Source of the DNA: CAZQIC01 sp964593555
GTDB taxonomy: Bacteria > Bacteroidota > Bacteroidia > JAFLBG01
Direction of reading: 5' to 3'
Assembly: GCA_964593555.1 (NCBI GenBank)
Contig: CAZQIC010000081.1
Span: 1 to 21,362 of the forward strand
DNA length: 21,362 nt
The position numbers and the translations under genes are program-made. Below the pieces are notes generated by a model. It did not search any database and was not told the DNA's origin. It saw nothing but the letters and a program-made list of their open reading frames with translations. Of this stretch, positions 1 through 6,372 are shown one piece after another. Each line of letters opens with the position of its first letter. Positions within the stretch are counted from its first letter, which is position 1.

Positions 1-253
1 AACTTTTTTCTAACTTTATGTTCTTAATATCTTATTCGGTATAAACTCTATTGTAAGGAACAAAATCATTTGGATCTAATACCTGATTTGATGATGAAAA
101 CAGAAAACATATTTAAGCTGGCATATAAAGAATTAGAAGAGGAACTAAAAAATTCTCACTTGTGACATTAAGGTCCAAACTTTTTGGACGATTTCGCCTC
201 ATGCTAAACAACCGATATTCGGTGAGTTTGTAAAATTGCACCTTTTGGGCATC
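1..253. other. Non-coding left edge, nothing firmly identified
   Basis: No convincing gene is seen here. The longest plausible reading is a 24-codon frame at 91-165 starting with two Met codons (MMKTENIFKLAYKELEEELK...). It could be a small helical peptide or a gene remnant, but nothing supports expression. Two small inverted repeats are present: 173-179 with 183-189 (GTCCAAA/TTTGGAC, 3-nt loop), and a short palindrome at 211-223. Neither is followed by a T-run, so neither reads as a terminator. Confidence 0.4.
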
Positions 254-317
254 TGTGATATCTGTAATAATTTCTCGTTGTTATGCAACATGCTAAAGTT
301 TAATCTATTCATCTTTG
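254..317 (+). promoter_or_regulatory. P0: shared tripartite promoter element
   Basis: Instance of the shared element: TGTGA at 254-258, GTAAT at 264-268, GCAAC at 285-289 and CATCTTTG at 310-317. The two pentamers are 21 bp apart. The distance from the second pentamer to the -7-like box is 20 nt, one shorter than in the other nine copies, and the second pentamer reads GCAAC rather than GTAAC. It lies 58 nt before the lipoprotein start at 376. This is a weaker copy, judged by its place in the family. Confidence 0.6.
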
Positions 318-375
318 GCCTCAGATACAATTCAATAACATTTCAACAATACAAAAATCTAAACCAAACAAAACC

Positions 376-966
376 ATGAAAAATTTATTTAAATACGCTT
401 GTATTTTCATTTGCACAGGCATCTTGTTTACTTCCTGCAGCCATGAATCAAGTATCTCTCTAACTAAACGACATTACAGAAATGGTTATTATGTTGAGCG
501 CACCAGCAAGTCAAATGCCAAGCAAAATGAACAAGAAAAAGTATATTCAAAACAATCTGTTTTCGTTTCGCCAAAAATTGACCAACCTGTAATTACAGAT
601 GATGTACTTGCAAATGCGGATAAAATAAGCGAAAATAAACAAGGCGATGCCAATCATACTACATCATTTAGAATCAAACAAGTCGATCGCAAGGCAGTTA
701 TAAAAGCAATCCTTCCTGGTTTTTCAAAAATAAAGACTCAGCTAAATACAGTTAAATCACTGTTGGAAAATAAAAATAAAATTAAAAAAATACAAGACAC
801 TCCAGGCGATGATGCTCGAAGTTTTTTCTGGATTGTAATAACCGTACTATTGATTTTATGGCTATTGGGTTTTATTGCTGGAGGATGGGGATTGGGAAAT
901 CTGATAAACTTATTGCTTGCAATTGCATTAATCCTTTTTATTCTTTGGTTACTAAGAATAGTTTAA
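376..966 (+). CDS. Lipoprotein with C-terminal Lmo0937-like double membrane segment
   Basis: 196-residue envelope protein of unknown function. It starts with a lipoprotein signal (hydrophobic residues 8-18, then LFTSC with the lipid-carrying Cys at 21). A basic/Tyr-rich motif follows (KRHYRNGYYV, about 31-40), then a Lys/Asn/Gln-rich, probably extended middle to about residue 145. The last 50 residues form two hydrophobic segments (about 149-170 and 174-195) with the pattern WLLGFIAGG-W-GLGNLI. This resembles the free-standing small protein at 15740-15895, so the gene looks like a lipoprotein fused to an Lmo0937-type membrane hairpin. It is monocistronic: element P0 lies upstream and a hairpin terminator follows. 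A lipidated N-terminus together with membrane-crossing helices is an odd topology. The gene call is firm; the function is not known. Confidence 0.88.
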   Translation: MKNLFKYACIFICTGILFTSCSHESSISLTKRHYRNGYYVERTSKSNAKQNEQEKVYSKQSVFVSPKIDQPVITDDVLANADKISENKQGDANHTTSFRIKQVDRKAVIKAILPGFSKIKTQLNTVKSLLENKNKIKKIQDTPGDDARSFFWIVITVLLILWLLGFIAGGWGLGNLINLLLAIALILFILWLLRIV

Positions 967-988
967 AGCGTTTATATCATTTTTCCTC

Positions 989-1022
989 GAAGAAGGGCGT
1001 TTAAGCGCCTTTCTTCATTTTC
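989..1022 (+). terminator. Rho-independent terminator after the 376 gene
   Basis: Inverted repeat 989-999 with 1006-1016 (11 bp with one G-T pair, 6-nt loop), followed by a T-rich tract (ATTTTC). It lies 22 nt after the stop codon and ends the first transcription unit. Confidence 0.75.
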
Positions 1023-1038
1023 AGTAGCTGGAAAAAAG

Positions 1039-1103
1039 TGTGATACATGTAAGATTATTGACTGAGCGTGTAACACTTTGACGGCTTAAAATTTTCATTT
1101 TTG
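1039..1103 (+). promoter_or_regulatory. P1: shared tripartite promoter element
   Basis: TGTGA at 1039-1043, GTAAG at 1049-1053, GTAAC at 1070-1074 and CATTTTTG at 1096-1103, with canonical spacings (21-bp period between pentamers, 21 nt to the -7-like box). It drives the ice-binding/beta-barrel operon. The box is only 22 nt from the ATG at 1126 and 64 nt from the alternative ATG at 1168. Confidence 0.75.
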
Positions 1104-1125
1104 CCTTATCAATAAACTTTCAACA

Positions 1126-2856
1126 ATGAAAACGAAAATTACTTTACCTCTAAAAAATAACAAGCAAATGTCCAGGCAAAAAAAATATTTTAACTCATTC
1201 AATACCACTTGGCTGGTAATGTTTTTGCTTGCCATTTTTACGTGGCAATGCAAAAAGGATCCTCTTAAAGGGGAAGTCGGTACTTGTCCATCCATTCTTT
1301 CCACTGATCCATCAAGCGGCGACACCAATGTAGTTACCAGTATAAAGATTACTGCTATTTTCAATGAAGCCATGGATGCTGCAACGGTCAACGAAACAAC
1401 ATTTGTATTGTACCAGGGAGCGAATCAGGTTTCAGGAACAGTTACTTATTCTGGAAATACTGCAACTTTTACCCCTGCGGGTTATCTCGCAATAAATACT
1501 TATTATACTGCTACTGTTACAACCGGAACGCAAGATCCTTATGGAAATGCGTTACCTGCAAATTATGTTTGGAGTTTTAAGACAGGCGTAATTTCAATCG
1601 ATAACCAACCTCGTGTCATCTTAACAGATCCTTCCAACGGATCCATTGGAGTTGCAGTAAATAAAAAAATTACTGCAGACTTTAATAAAGTAATGGATCC
1701 CTTAACGATCAATACAATGACCTTTTTATTAAAGCAAGGAAGCAACCAGATTACGGGAGTCGTTGCTTACTCAGGCACAACGGCTACTTTCACCCCGGTA
1801 ACCGATCTGACATCAAACACTGTTTATGTTGGTACAATAACTACGGGAGCAAAGGATACTGCAGATAACGCCTTAGCTAATGACTATACCTGGAGTTTTA
1901 CAACTGGTACTACTTTAGATACGATCCGCCCAACAGTAACTTCCACTGATCCCGCTAATGGAGCTACTCTTGTAATACTTAACAAAATAATTACCGCCAA
2001 CTTCAGCAAGTCAATGGATCCTTTAACGATTGATTCGACAACCTATATGTTAAAACAAGGATTGACAAAAGTTCCAGGGCTTGTTAGTTATTCAGGCAAT
2101 AAAGTGTCTTATACCCCATCAAGTGATCTGATGCCGAGCACTACATATAACGTAAGAGTTACAACAGGCGCAAAGGATCTCGCTGGTAACGCACTTGCAA
2201 ATGATTATACCTGGACTTTTACAACAGGGACCACTGCAGGACAAGCTACTGTAAATCTCCAATCAGCAGGAAATTTCGTGGTACTTTCAGGTTCGGGAAT
2301 AACTAATACCGGGCTTACCATTATTAACGGAGATATTGGAACAAGTCCTACCGGTACAATAAATGGGTTTCCTCCGGGAACAGTGAATGGAACAATTCAT
2401 GCTGCAGATCCAGTAGCTGCTCAAGCTAAATTAGACTTAACCTCTGCTTACAATAATGCGCAGGGAAGATCAACAGGAGCAATCAGTTTACCTGGCGACC
2501 TGAGCGGACTTACATTCACTCCGGGGCTTTATTCCAATTCCACTTCGGTTATGTTGTCAGCAGGAAATGTAACTCTTGACGCACTTGGAGATGTAAACGC
2601 TGTGTTTATTTTTAAAATGGGATCTACACTAACCACGTTATCTGGTACAGGAGTTATTTTAAGCGGGGGCGCACAGGCAAAAAATATTTTCTGGTCGGTT
2701 GGTACTTCTGCAACACTGGGGACCAATTCAGTGTTTTATGGGAACATTCTTGCGGACCAATCTATTTCACTAAATACAGGCGCTGTATTGAACGGAAGAG
2801 CATTAACAAGAATTGCTGCAGTTACAATGCAATCTAACATCGTAAACAAACCTTAA
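1126..2856 (+). CDS. Surface lipoprotein with three Big_5 Ig-like repeats and a DUF3494 ice-binding domain
   Basis: 576-residue exported protein. After an N-terminal hydrophobic stretch (about 29-39) and a probable lipidated Cys at 42 (TWQC, a non-canonical lipobox, then KKDP), three Ig-like repeats of the Big_5 type follow at about 54-153, 162-260 and 268-368. Each opens with TDPS/AxG and ends with a Y-x-W-x-F-x-T strand. The C-terminal 377-574 is a DUF3494 domain (NFVVLSGSGITNTG... VFIFKMGS... VLNGRAL), the fold of bacterial ice-binding/adhesion proteins. The Ig repeats probably act as a stalk holding this domain off the outer membrane. The start is uncertain: ATG 1126 gives a long n-region, while ATG 1168 gives a more normal signal peptide. 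It is followed after 40 nt by a barrel gene in the same unit. Domain calls are firm; actual ice binding is inferred and many DUF3494 proteins are untested. Confidence 0.88.
   Translation: MKTKITLPLKNNKQMSRQKKYFNSFNTTWLVMFLLAIFTWQCKKDPLKGEVGTCPSILSTDPSSGDTNVVTSIKITAIFNEAMDAATVNETTFVLYQGANQVSGTVTYSGNTATFTPAGYLAINTYYTATVTTGTQDPYGNALPANYVWSFKTGVISIDNQPRVILTDPSNGSIGVAVNKKITADFNKVMDPLTINTMTFLLKQGSNQITGVVAYSGTTATFTPVTDLTSNTVYVGTITTGAKDTADNALANDYTWSFTTGTTLDTIRPTVTSTDPANGATLVILNKIITANFSKSMDPLTIDSTTYMLKQGLTKVPGLVSYSGNKVSYTPSSDLMPSTTYNVRVTTGAKDLAGNALANDYTWTFTTGTTAGQATVNLQSAGNFVVLSGSGITNTGLTIINGDIGTSPTGTINGFPPGTVNGTIHAADPVAAQAKLDLTSAYNNAQGRSTGAISLPGDLSGLTFTPGLYSNSTSVMLSAGNVTLDALGDVNAVFIFKMGSTLTTLSGTGVILSGGAQAKNIFWSVGTSATLGTNSVFYGNILADQSISLNTGAVLNGRALTRIAAVTMQSNIVNKP
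1285..2229 (+). repeat. Three intragenic Ig-like repeats of about 100 codons
   Basis: Repeat units lie at about 1285-1584, 1609-1905 and 1927-2229. The second and third are most alike, also at the DNA level (shared stretches coding for MDPLTI and for NDYTW), which suggests a more recent copying event between these two. Confidence 0.75.
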
Positions 2857-2896
2857 AGATAAAACGCAAAAACTAAAATACTTTAAATAACAAACA

Positions 2897-3592
2897 ATGA
2901 CCCGACAATTATTTAGCTATTTATTGATGTTGATTGGCTTTACAATAACATCGCAGGCGCAGGAGGCTCAAAAACTACGGCCAAAATTTTGGTATGGTGT
3001 TTCTACAGCTGCAAATTTTAATTTTTATTCTGGTACAACTCAACGATTAAACACTACATTAAGAGCCCCTGAAGCTTTTCATAAAGGATTTGGTGTTGCG
3101 CCCTATGGTTCTGTCCTATTTGAATACCGGCCCGATGGTATGTTGGGATTAATGTTAAACCTTGCATATGATGGTCGTGGTGGTTCATTTAAAGGAGTGA
3201 CTGCACCGTGCAATTGCCCGGCATCTTTAAATACAAAATTGAGTTACATTACTATTGAACCTAGTTTACGTATCACTCCGTTCTCTTCCGATCTTTATTT
3301 ATTTATCGGTGGAGCATATAGTTACAATGTTGACAAATCATTTACGTATACACAAAGATTAAAACCAGATACAAAAGCAGACTTCAGTAACATAGCAACA
3401 TCTGTGTTTTCCGGACAGGTTGGGGTTGGTTATGAAATACTACTTTCGTCTACAATTAATCCAAACCAGGTATATCTGTCGCCGTTTATTTCATACCATC
3501 CATATTTTGGACAAGCACCTCGTACAACGGAAAGTTGGTCATTAACAACACTTCGCGTTGGAACCGCATTGAAATTTGGAAGGGCTCATTGA
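2897..3592 (+). CDS. Outer-membrane beta-barrel protein
   Basis: 231 residues. Signal peptide 1-21 (hydrophobic core, cut after AQA-type SQAQ), then alternating amphipathic strands ending in a hydrophobic/aromatic C-terminal strand (LRVGTALKFGRAH). The region around 95-110 contains a CNC motif, probably in a loop. Length and pattern match small outer-membrane barrels of the Bacteroidota. It lies 40 nt behind the ice-binding lipoprotein with no terminator between, so both are probably made together. It may anchor or accompany the surface protein, but this is inference from position only. Confidence 0.85.
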   Translation: MTRQLFSYLLMLIGFTITSQAQEAQKLRPKFWYGVSTAANFNFYSGTTQRLNTTLRAPEAFHKGFGVAPYGSVLFEYRPDGMLGLMLNLAYDGRGGSFKGVTAPCNCPASLNTKLSYITIEPSLRITPFSSDLYLFIGGAYSYNVDKSFTYTQRLKPDTKADFSNIATSVFSGQVGVGYEILLSSTINPNQVYLSPFISYHPYFGQAPRTTESWSLTTLRVGTALKFGRAH

Positions 3593-3755
3593 TATTGTTC
3601 CTAATACCAATGTCTGTTCTAAAGGATACAATCGCATTAGAACAAATACATTGGTACATGCCGATAGCTTAATGTTTATCTTTATTTAAAAGATATTACA
3701 GAAAGCTAATCGGTATAATAAATAAAACAGGAAAAAGTATATCTTTCTTTTTCTA
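3593..3755 (+). other. Structured non-coding stretch (two imperfect hairpins)
   Basis: No gene. An imperfect inverted repeat pairs TACCAATGT...GTTCTAA (from 3605) with its complement ending at 3656. A second pairs CCGATAGCTT at 3661-3670 with AAGCTAATCGG at about 3703-3713, with one bulge and a smaller inner stem. This is the 3' untranslated part of the P1 operon or a small RNA ending at the terminator at 3761-3794. No promoter of its own is evident. Confidence 0.45.
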
Positions 3756-3760
3756 TGATT

Positions 3761-3800
3761 GATCTTTGGAATTCTTTTTGGAATTCCAAAGATCTTTTTA
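3761..3800 (+). terminator. Strong Rho-independent terminator
   Basis: Perfect 14-bp inverted repeat, 3761-3774 with 3781-3794 (GATCTTTGGAATTC arm), 6-nt loop, followed by TTTTTAATTTT. It closes the P1 operon about 170 nt after its last stop codon. Confidence 0.85.
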
Positions 3801-3833
3801 ATTTTCAAAACATTTTAGTTAGTACTTACTATG

Positions 3834-3898
3834 TGTGATCTATATAAGATTTTCCTCCGGATATGCAACACTTTATGAGTTGAGTGTTCTCACATTTG
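3834..3898 (+). promoter_or_regulatory. P2: shared tripartite promoter element
   Basis: TGTGA at 3834-3838, ATAAG at 3844-3848 (degenerate first pentamer), GCAAC at 3865-3869 and CACATTTG at 3891-3898, with canonical spacings. The leader to the ATG at 4028 is unusually long (about 130 nt). It contains an inverted repeat of 7 bp, 3960-3966 (AACAAGA) with 3987-3993 (TCTTGTT). Confidence 0.65.
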
Positions 3899-4027
3899 TA
3901 CTCTAATACCAAACCGCTCACAAGAATGCCAAAATACGCGGCATAACACCAACTAAGCCAACAAGATCAGCGCACAAATCTGTCAGTCTTGTTAGCAAGT
4001 TTGTATAATAATTTAAAACAAAAAAAT

Positions 4028-4279
4028 ATGGAAACTGCACAAAACAAAACCGAAAAAAAAGAACAACAAAACCCAGCTACTACAACTGTTGAAAAACAAA
4101 ATGACGGTAAGCAACCTCAAACCACTCAAAATGGCAAAAATGATTCATCAAAAGAGTCAACAATTGCTAAAAATGAGGTTACAAGCGAAGATAGAACTGA
4201 GGAGAATGAGAATAAAAAAACGGAGATTAACCCTAACGATCCTCAAGCTACTCAACCTACAGAGAAAGCTACAGCTTAA
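4028..4279 (+). CDS. Small disordered, highly hydrophilic protein
   Basis: 83 residues (METAQNKTEKKEQQ...) made almost only of Lys, Glu, Asn, Gln, Thr, Ala, Ser and Pro. There is no Leu, Cys, Phe, Trp or Tyr, so it should be unfolded and very soluble in the cytoplasm. I chose ATG 4028 rather than an in-frame ATG at 3989 because 4028 follows the A-rich leader typical of this genome and the extra 13 residues (MLASLYNN...) are unlike the rest. It stands alone between P2 and a strong terminator. Composition resembles the protein at 5978-6253. A role as a desiccation, osmotic or cold protectant (LEA-like) is a guess from composition and setting. No family is recognised. Confidence 0.78.
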   Translation: METAQNKTEKKEQQNPATTTVEKQNDGKQPQTTQNGKNDSSKESTIAKNEVTSEDRTEENENKKTEINPNDPQATQPTEKATA

Positions 4280-4291
4280 CAAATAATCACA

Positions 4292-4340
4292 AACACGGAA
4301 CCCTATTCAATAAGCATTGGATAGGGTTCCGTGTTTTATT
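4292..4340 (+). terminator. Very strong Rho-independent terminator
   Basis: Arms 4292-4310 and 4317-4335 pair over 19 bp (15 perfect outer pairs, one T-G pair), with a 6-nt loop, then TTTATTT. It isolates the disordered-protein gene from the CsbD operon. Confidence 0.9.
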
Positions 4341-4360
4341 TAAAGACGAGACACATAATG

Positions 4361-4425
4361 CGTGAATGATGTAATTTATCTCAAAAGCGATGTAACATTT
4401 ATTGGCCTTTGATGTCTCACCTTTA
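4361..4425 (+). promoter_or_regulatory. P3: shared tripartite promoter element
   Basis: CGTGA at 4361-4365, GTAAT at 4371-4375, GTAAC at 4392-4396 and CACCTTTA at 4418-4425, with canonical spacings. It lies 35 nt before the CsbD-like gene. Confidence 0.72.
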
Positions 4426-4460
4426 CAATAAAATTAATTCATTTTTAAAAATAAAAAATT

Positions 4461-4649
4461 ATGAAAAACGCAATTGAAATAAAAGGAAATTGGAACGAAA
4501 CAAAAGGAAAATTAAAACAAAAATTCGCCGTATTAACGGATAGCGATGTGTTATTTGTAGAAGGCAAACAAGAAGAATTGTTGGGCAGGCTTCAGATTAA
4601 GTTAGGTAAAACAAAAGAAGAATTGCAAAAACTCATCTCAGAATTATAG
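4461..4649 (+). CDS. CsbD-like stress protein
   Basis: 62 residues with the CsbD-family layout: an IKGNWNETKGKLKQKFAVLTDSD start, then E-G-K-x-EEL-GRLQ-KLGKTKEE. CsbD proteins are small, soluble, helical and induced in general stress; their biochemical job is unknown. The gene is first in the P3 operon, 43 nt before a barrel gene with no terminator between. The family call is confident. Confidence 0.92.
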   Translation: MKNAIEIKGNWNETKGKLKQKFAVLTDSDVLFVEGKQEELLGRLQIKLGKTKEELQKLISEL

Positions 4650-4692
4650 TATTTGAAAAGCGTTAAATAAACTCATTGCTAAATTAAAGAAT

Positions 4693-5391
4693 ATGAAAAA
4701 GGCAACTATTATAATCAGTTTAATCTCTTTGTGTGTTTCTGCATTAAAAGCACAGGATACTCCTGAGACTCCTTCCGTGCCGCCGGATTTGCATAGAATA
4801 GAATTAGGGATTCGTTTTATGCCAACATTTTCTTCCTTTGATATGAAGACTTCTTCTGGTGGCACTGTAAAAGGTGAAGTAACACTTGGCTATGGAGGCG
4901 GAGTATTGTTGGGAGTTAATTTTTCCGACCATATTGGAATGCAAGGGGAAGTAATTTATAATTCTCTTTCACAAAAATATAAAGACCAGGAGTTGGAACG
5001 CGAAATAAATGTTCGTTATGTCAATATTCCATTATTGATGACGCTGAATACGGGAAAATCAAGACCGGTTAATTTAACAATAGTTGCAGGCCCGCAGCTT
5101 GGATTTAATATGGGATCAAGCATTAAATCTTCCAGTGGTTCATCATCAGATACGTTAACAACTGTTCTGGCAATAAAGAAAAGCGATTTTGGATTTGCTT
5201 ATGGGGCAGGCCTTGGCTTTGCACTCAATGAAACCAGAACCATTCGTCTTGATTTGGGGTTTCGCGGCGTTTATGGATTTGTAAATGTCAGCAATACAAA
5301 TCAAACAACTGAGACCAACTCCTATTATATTCTTGATCGTGCTACAGTTAGAACAAAATCAGCTTATATAGGATTTACATTGCTATTTTAA
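4693..5391 (+). CDS. PorT-like outer-membrane beta-barrel protein
   Basis: 232 residues. Signal peptide of about 20 residues (ISLISLCVSALKAQ), a Pro/Thr-rich linker (TPETPSVPPD), then an eight-strand-type barrel with glycine-rich turns (GYGGGVLLGVNFSDHIGMQGEVIYN, shown here only as pattern) and a C-terminal aromatic strand ending in LLF. This matches the porin/PorT-like barrel family common in Bacteroidota. A Ser-rich loop (about 140-151) is probably at the surface. Second gene of the P3 operon. Confidence 0.87.
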   Translation: MKKATIIISLISLCVSALKAQDTPETPSVPPDLHRIELGIRFMPTFSSFDMKTSSGGTVKGEVTLGYGGGVLLGVNFSDHIGMQGEVIYNSLSQKYKDQELEREINVRYVNIPLLMTLNTGKSRPVNLTIVAGPQLGFNMGSSIKSSSGSSSDTLTTVLAIKKSDFGFAYGAGLGFALNETRTIRLDLGFRGVYGFVNVSNTNQTTETNSYYILDRATVRTKSAYIGFTLLF

Positions 5392-5399
5392 TTAACACA

Positions 5400-5606
5400 A
5401 TGGTAACGATTATATATATCGCTTTAGGAATGGTATTATTAATTGGACTTGATTATCTAATCACATATTTTGATGACATTCAAATTAAGTGGAAGCAACG
5501 GTTAAGCAGAATCAGGCGATTGGAAAGACGACTATTTCGTAATGAAAAAAATCGCAAAAAAATAGAACACAGAACCCCGCGTTTTAAACTGGACCTCTTT
5601 TCATAA
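5400..5606 (+). CDS. Small membrane protein with a basic tail
   Basis: 68 residues: one membrane helix (about 3-24, IIYIALGMVLLIGLDYLI), then a strongly basic cytoplasmic part (RLSRIRRLERRLFRNEKNRKK). It begins 8 nt after the barrel gene stop, so translation is probably coupled. The Arg/Lys-rich amphipathic stretch could lie on the membrane or contact nucleic acid; neither is shown. No family is recognised. Confidence 0.72.
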   Translation: MVTIIYIALGMVLLIGLDYLITYFDDIQIKWKQRLSRIRRLERRLFRNEKNRKKIEHRTPRFKLDLFS

Positions 5607-5660
5607 TACTTTGTAGCAATACGAAAATCAAGTGTTAAAATTTTAATCAAAATACTGTTT

Positions 5661-5885
5661 ATGGAAACTGAGAAAGAATTAAATGAGCAGATTCTCCAAA
5701 TTACGATGAGAATAACAAATCATTATCCTGCATTGTCAAAATATTTAGAAGAAATGAAGGTAACTATCCCTAACGAAAACAAGCCAAAGATAGATACCAC
5801 TAATTTAATATCTTATCGCGACTCCTTAAATTCTATATTAGATAAATACATATTAGAACATCCAACAGCCGGAACAAAAGCGTAA
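5661..5885 (+). CDS. Small soluble protein of unknown function
   Basis: 74 residues, acidic and helical, with the pattern NEQILQITMRI--YPALSKYLEEM-VTIP, then a second helix (SYRDSLNSILDKYILEH). I believe I have seen relatives as short conserved hypothetical proteins in Bacteroidota, but I cannot name a domain. Last gene of the P3 operon. Its stop codon at 5883-5885 overlaps the upstream edge of element P4. Confidence 0.75.
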   Translation: METEKELNEQILQITMRITNHYPALSKYLEEMKVTIPNENKPKIDTTNLISYRDSLNSILDKYILEHPTAGTKA

Positions 5886-5945
5886 ACAGTGTAACTTATT
5901 TATTAAGTTATGTAACATGAGAAGTGACAGCATTAAGCATCTTTG
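5881..5945 (+). promoter_or_regulatory. P4: shared tripartite promoter element
   Basis: GTAAC at 5891-5895, GTAAC at 5912-5916 and CATCTTTG at 5938-5945, with canonical spacings. The upstream TGTGA box is degenerate (CGTAA at 5881-5885) because it overlaps the stop codon of the previous gene. It lies 32 nt before the disordered repeat protein. Confidence 0.72.
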
Positions 5946-5977
5946 TCTTATAAATTAAACCAATTAAAATCTAAAAA

Positions 5978-6253
5978 ATGACAACTCAAACTATTCAAAA
6001 CCAAACAGAAACAACAAATGTATCTACTGCTGAAAATTCAAAAACAGAGAAAACAAATGTAACAACTGCTCAAAACAAAGAAGCAGAAAAAGTTAATACT
6101 ACTCCTACTGAAAAGCAAAAAGAGAATGCGGACAACAAAAACAACGCAACTCAAATTCAGGAAGTAACGAAACAACACCAGGTTGGGGATCAGGAAATTA
6201 CTAAAGAGCCAGTTGCAGGGCAAGAAAATCCTAATACTGTGACTCAAGCTTAA
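5978..6253 (+). CDS. Disordered hydrophilic protein with 13-residue repeats
   Basis: 91 residues rich in Thr, Asn, Gln, Lys and Glu, with no Leu, Cys, Phe, Trp or Tyr. Residues 13-25 (TNVSTAENSKTEK) and 26-38 (TNVTTAQNKEAEK) form a tandem repeat, with a fading third copy at 39-48. In sequence style it is a sister of the protein at 4028-4279 and is likewise placed directly behind the shared promoter element. Probably cytoplasmic and unfolded. A protectant or crowding role is only a guess from composition and context. Confidence 0.78.
   Translation: MTTQTIQNQTETTNVSTAENSKTEKTNVTTAQNKEAEKVNTTPTEKQKENADNKNNATQIQEVTKQHQVGDQEITKEPVAGQENPNTVTQA
6014..6091 (+). repeat. 39-bp tandem repeat inside the disordered-protein gene
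   Basis: 6014-6052 and 6053-6091 encode the two 13-residue repeats. They have diverged at the DNA level but keep frame and length. Confidence 0.65.
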
Positions 6254-6310
6254 ATAGCTAACTGATACTTTTGTTAAAAGCTATAATTTGATTCAGTAGC
6301 TCAAATTTTG

Positions 6311-6343
6311 AAAAGCACTCGTAGAAAATCGGGATGCTTTTTA
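6311..6343 (+). terminator. Weak terminator-like hairpin
   Basis: AAAAGCA at 6311-6317 pairs with TGCTTTT at 6335-6341, with a long loop, and ends in a T-run. It may stop part of the transcription between the disordered-protein gene and the AsmA-like gene, which has no shared element of its own. Confidence 0.45.
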
Positions 6344-6372
6344 TCATTAATACACATTTATGAATTATAAAA

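Noticed and set aside
91..165. 24-codon reading frame at the left edge
   Set aside because: Too short to judge and no promoter element before it; kept only as a remark.
1095..1391. Open frames on the - strand (here and at 8672-8965, 9280-9561, 14494-14799, 19142-19597 and 20733-21239)
   Set aside because: All lie opposite clear + strand genes, have no recognisable domains and cover the + strand promoters or start regions.
3989..4027. Earlier ATG for the disordered protein
   Set aside because: The added residues are hydrophobic and unlike the rest, while ATG 4028 has the usual A-rich leader.
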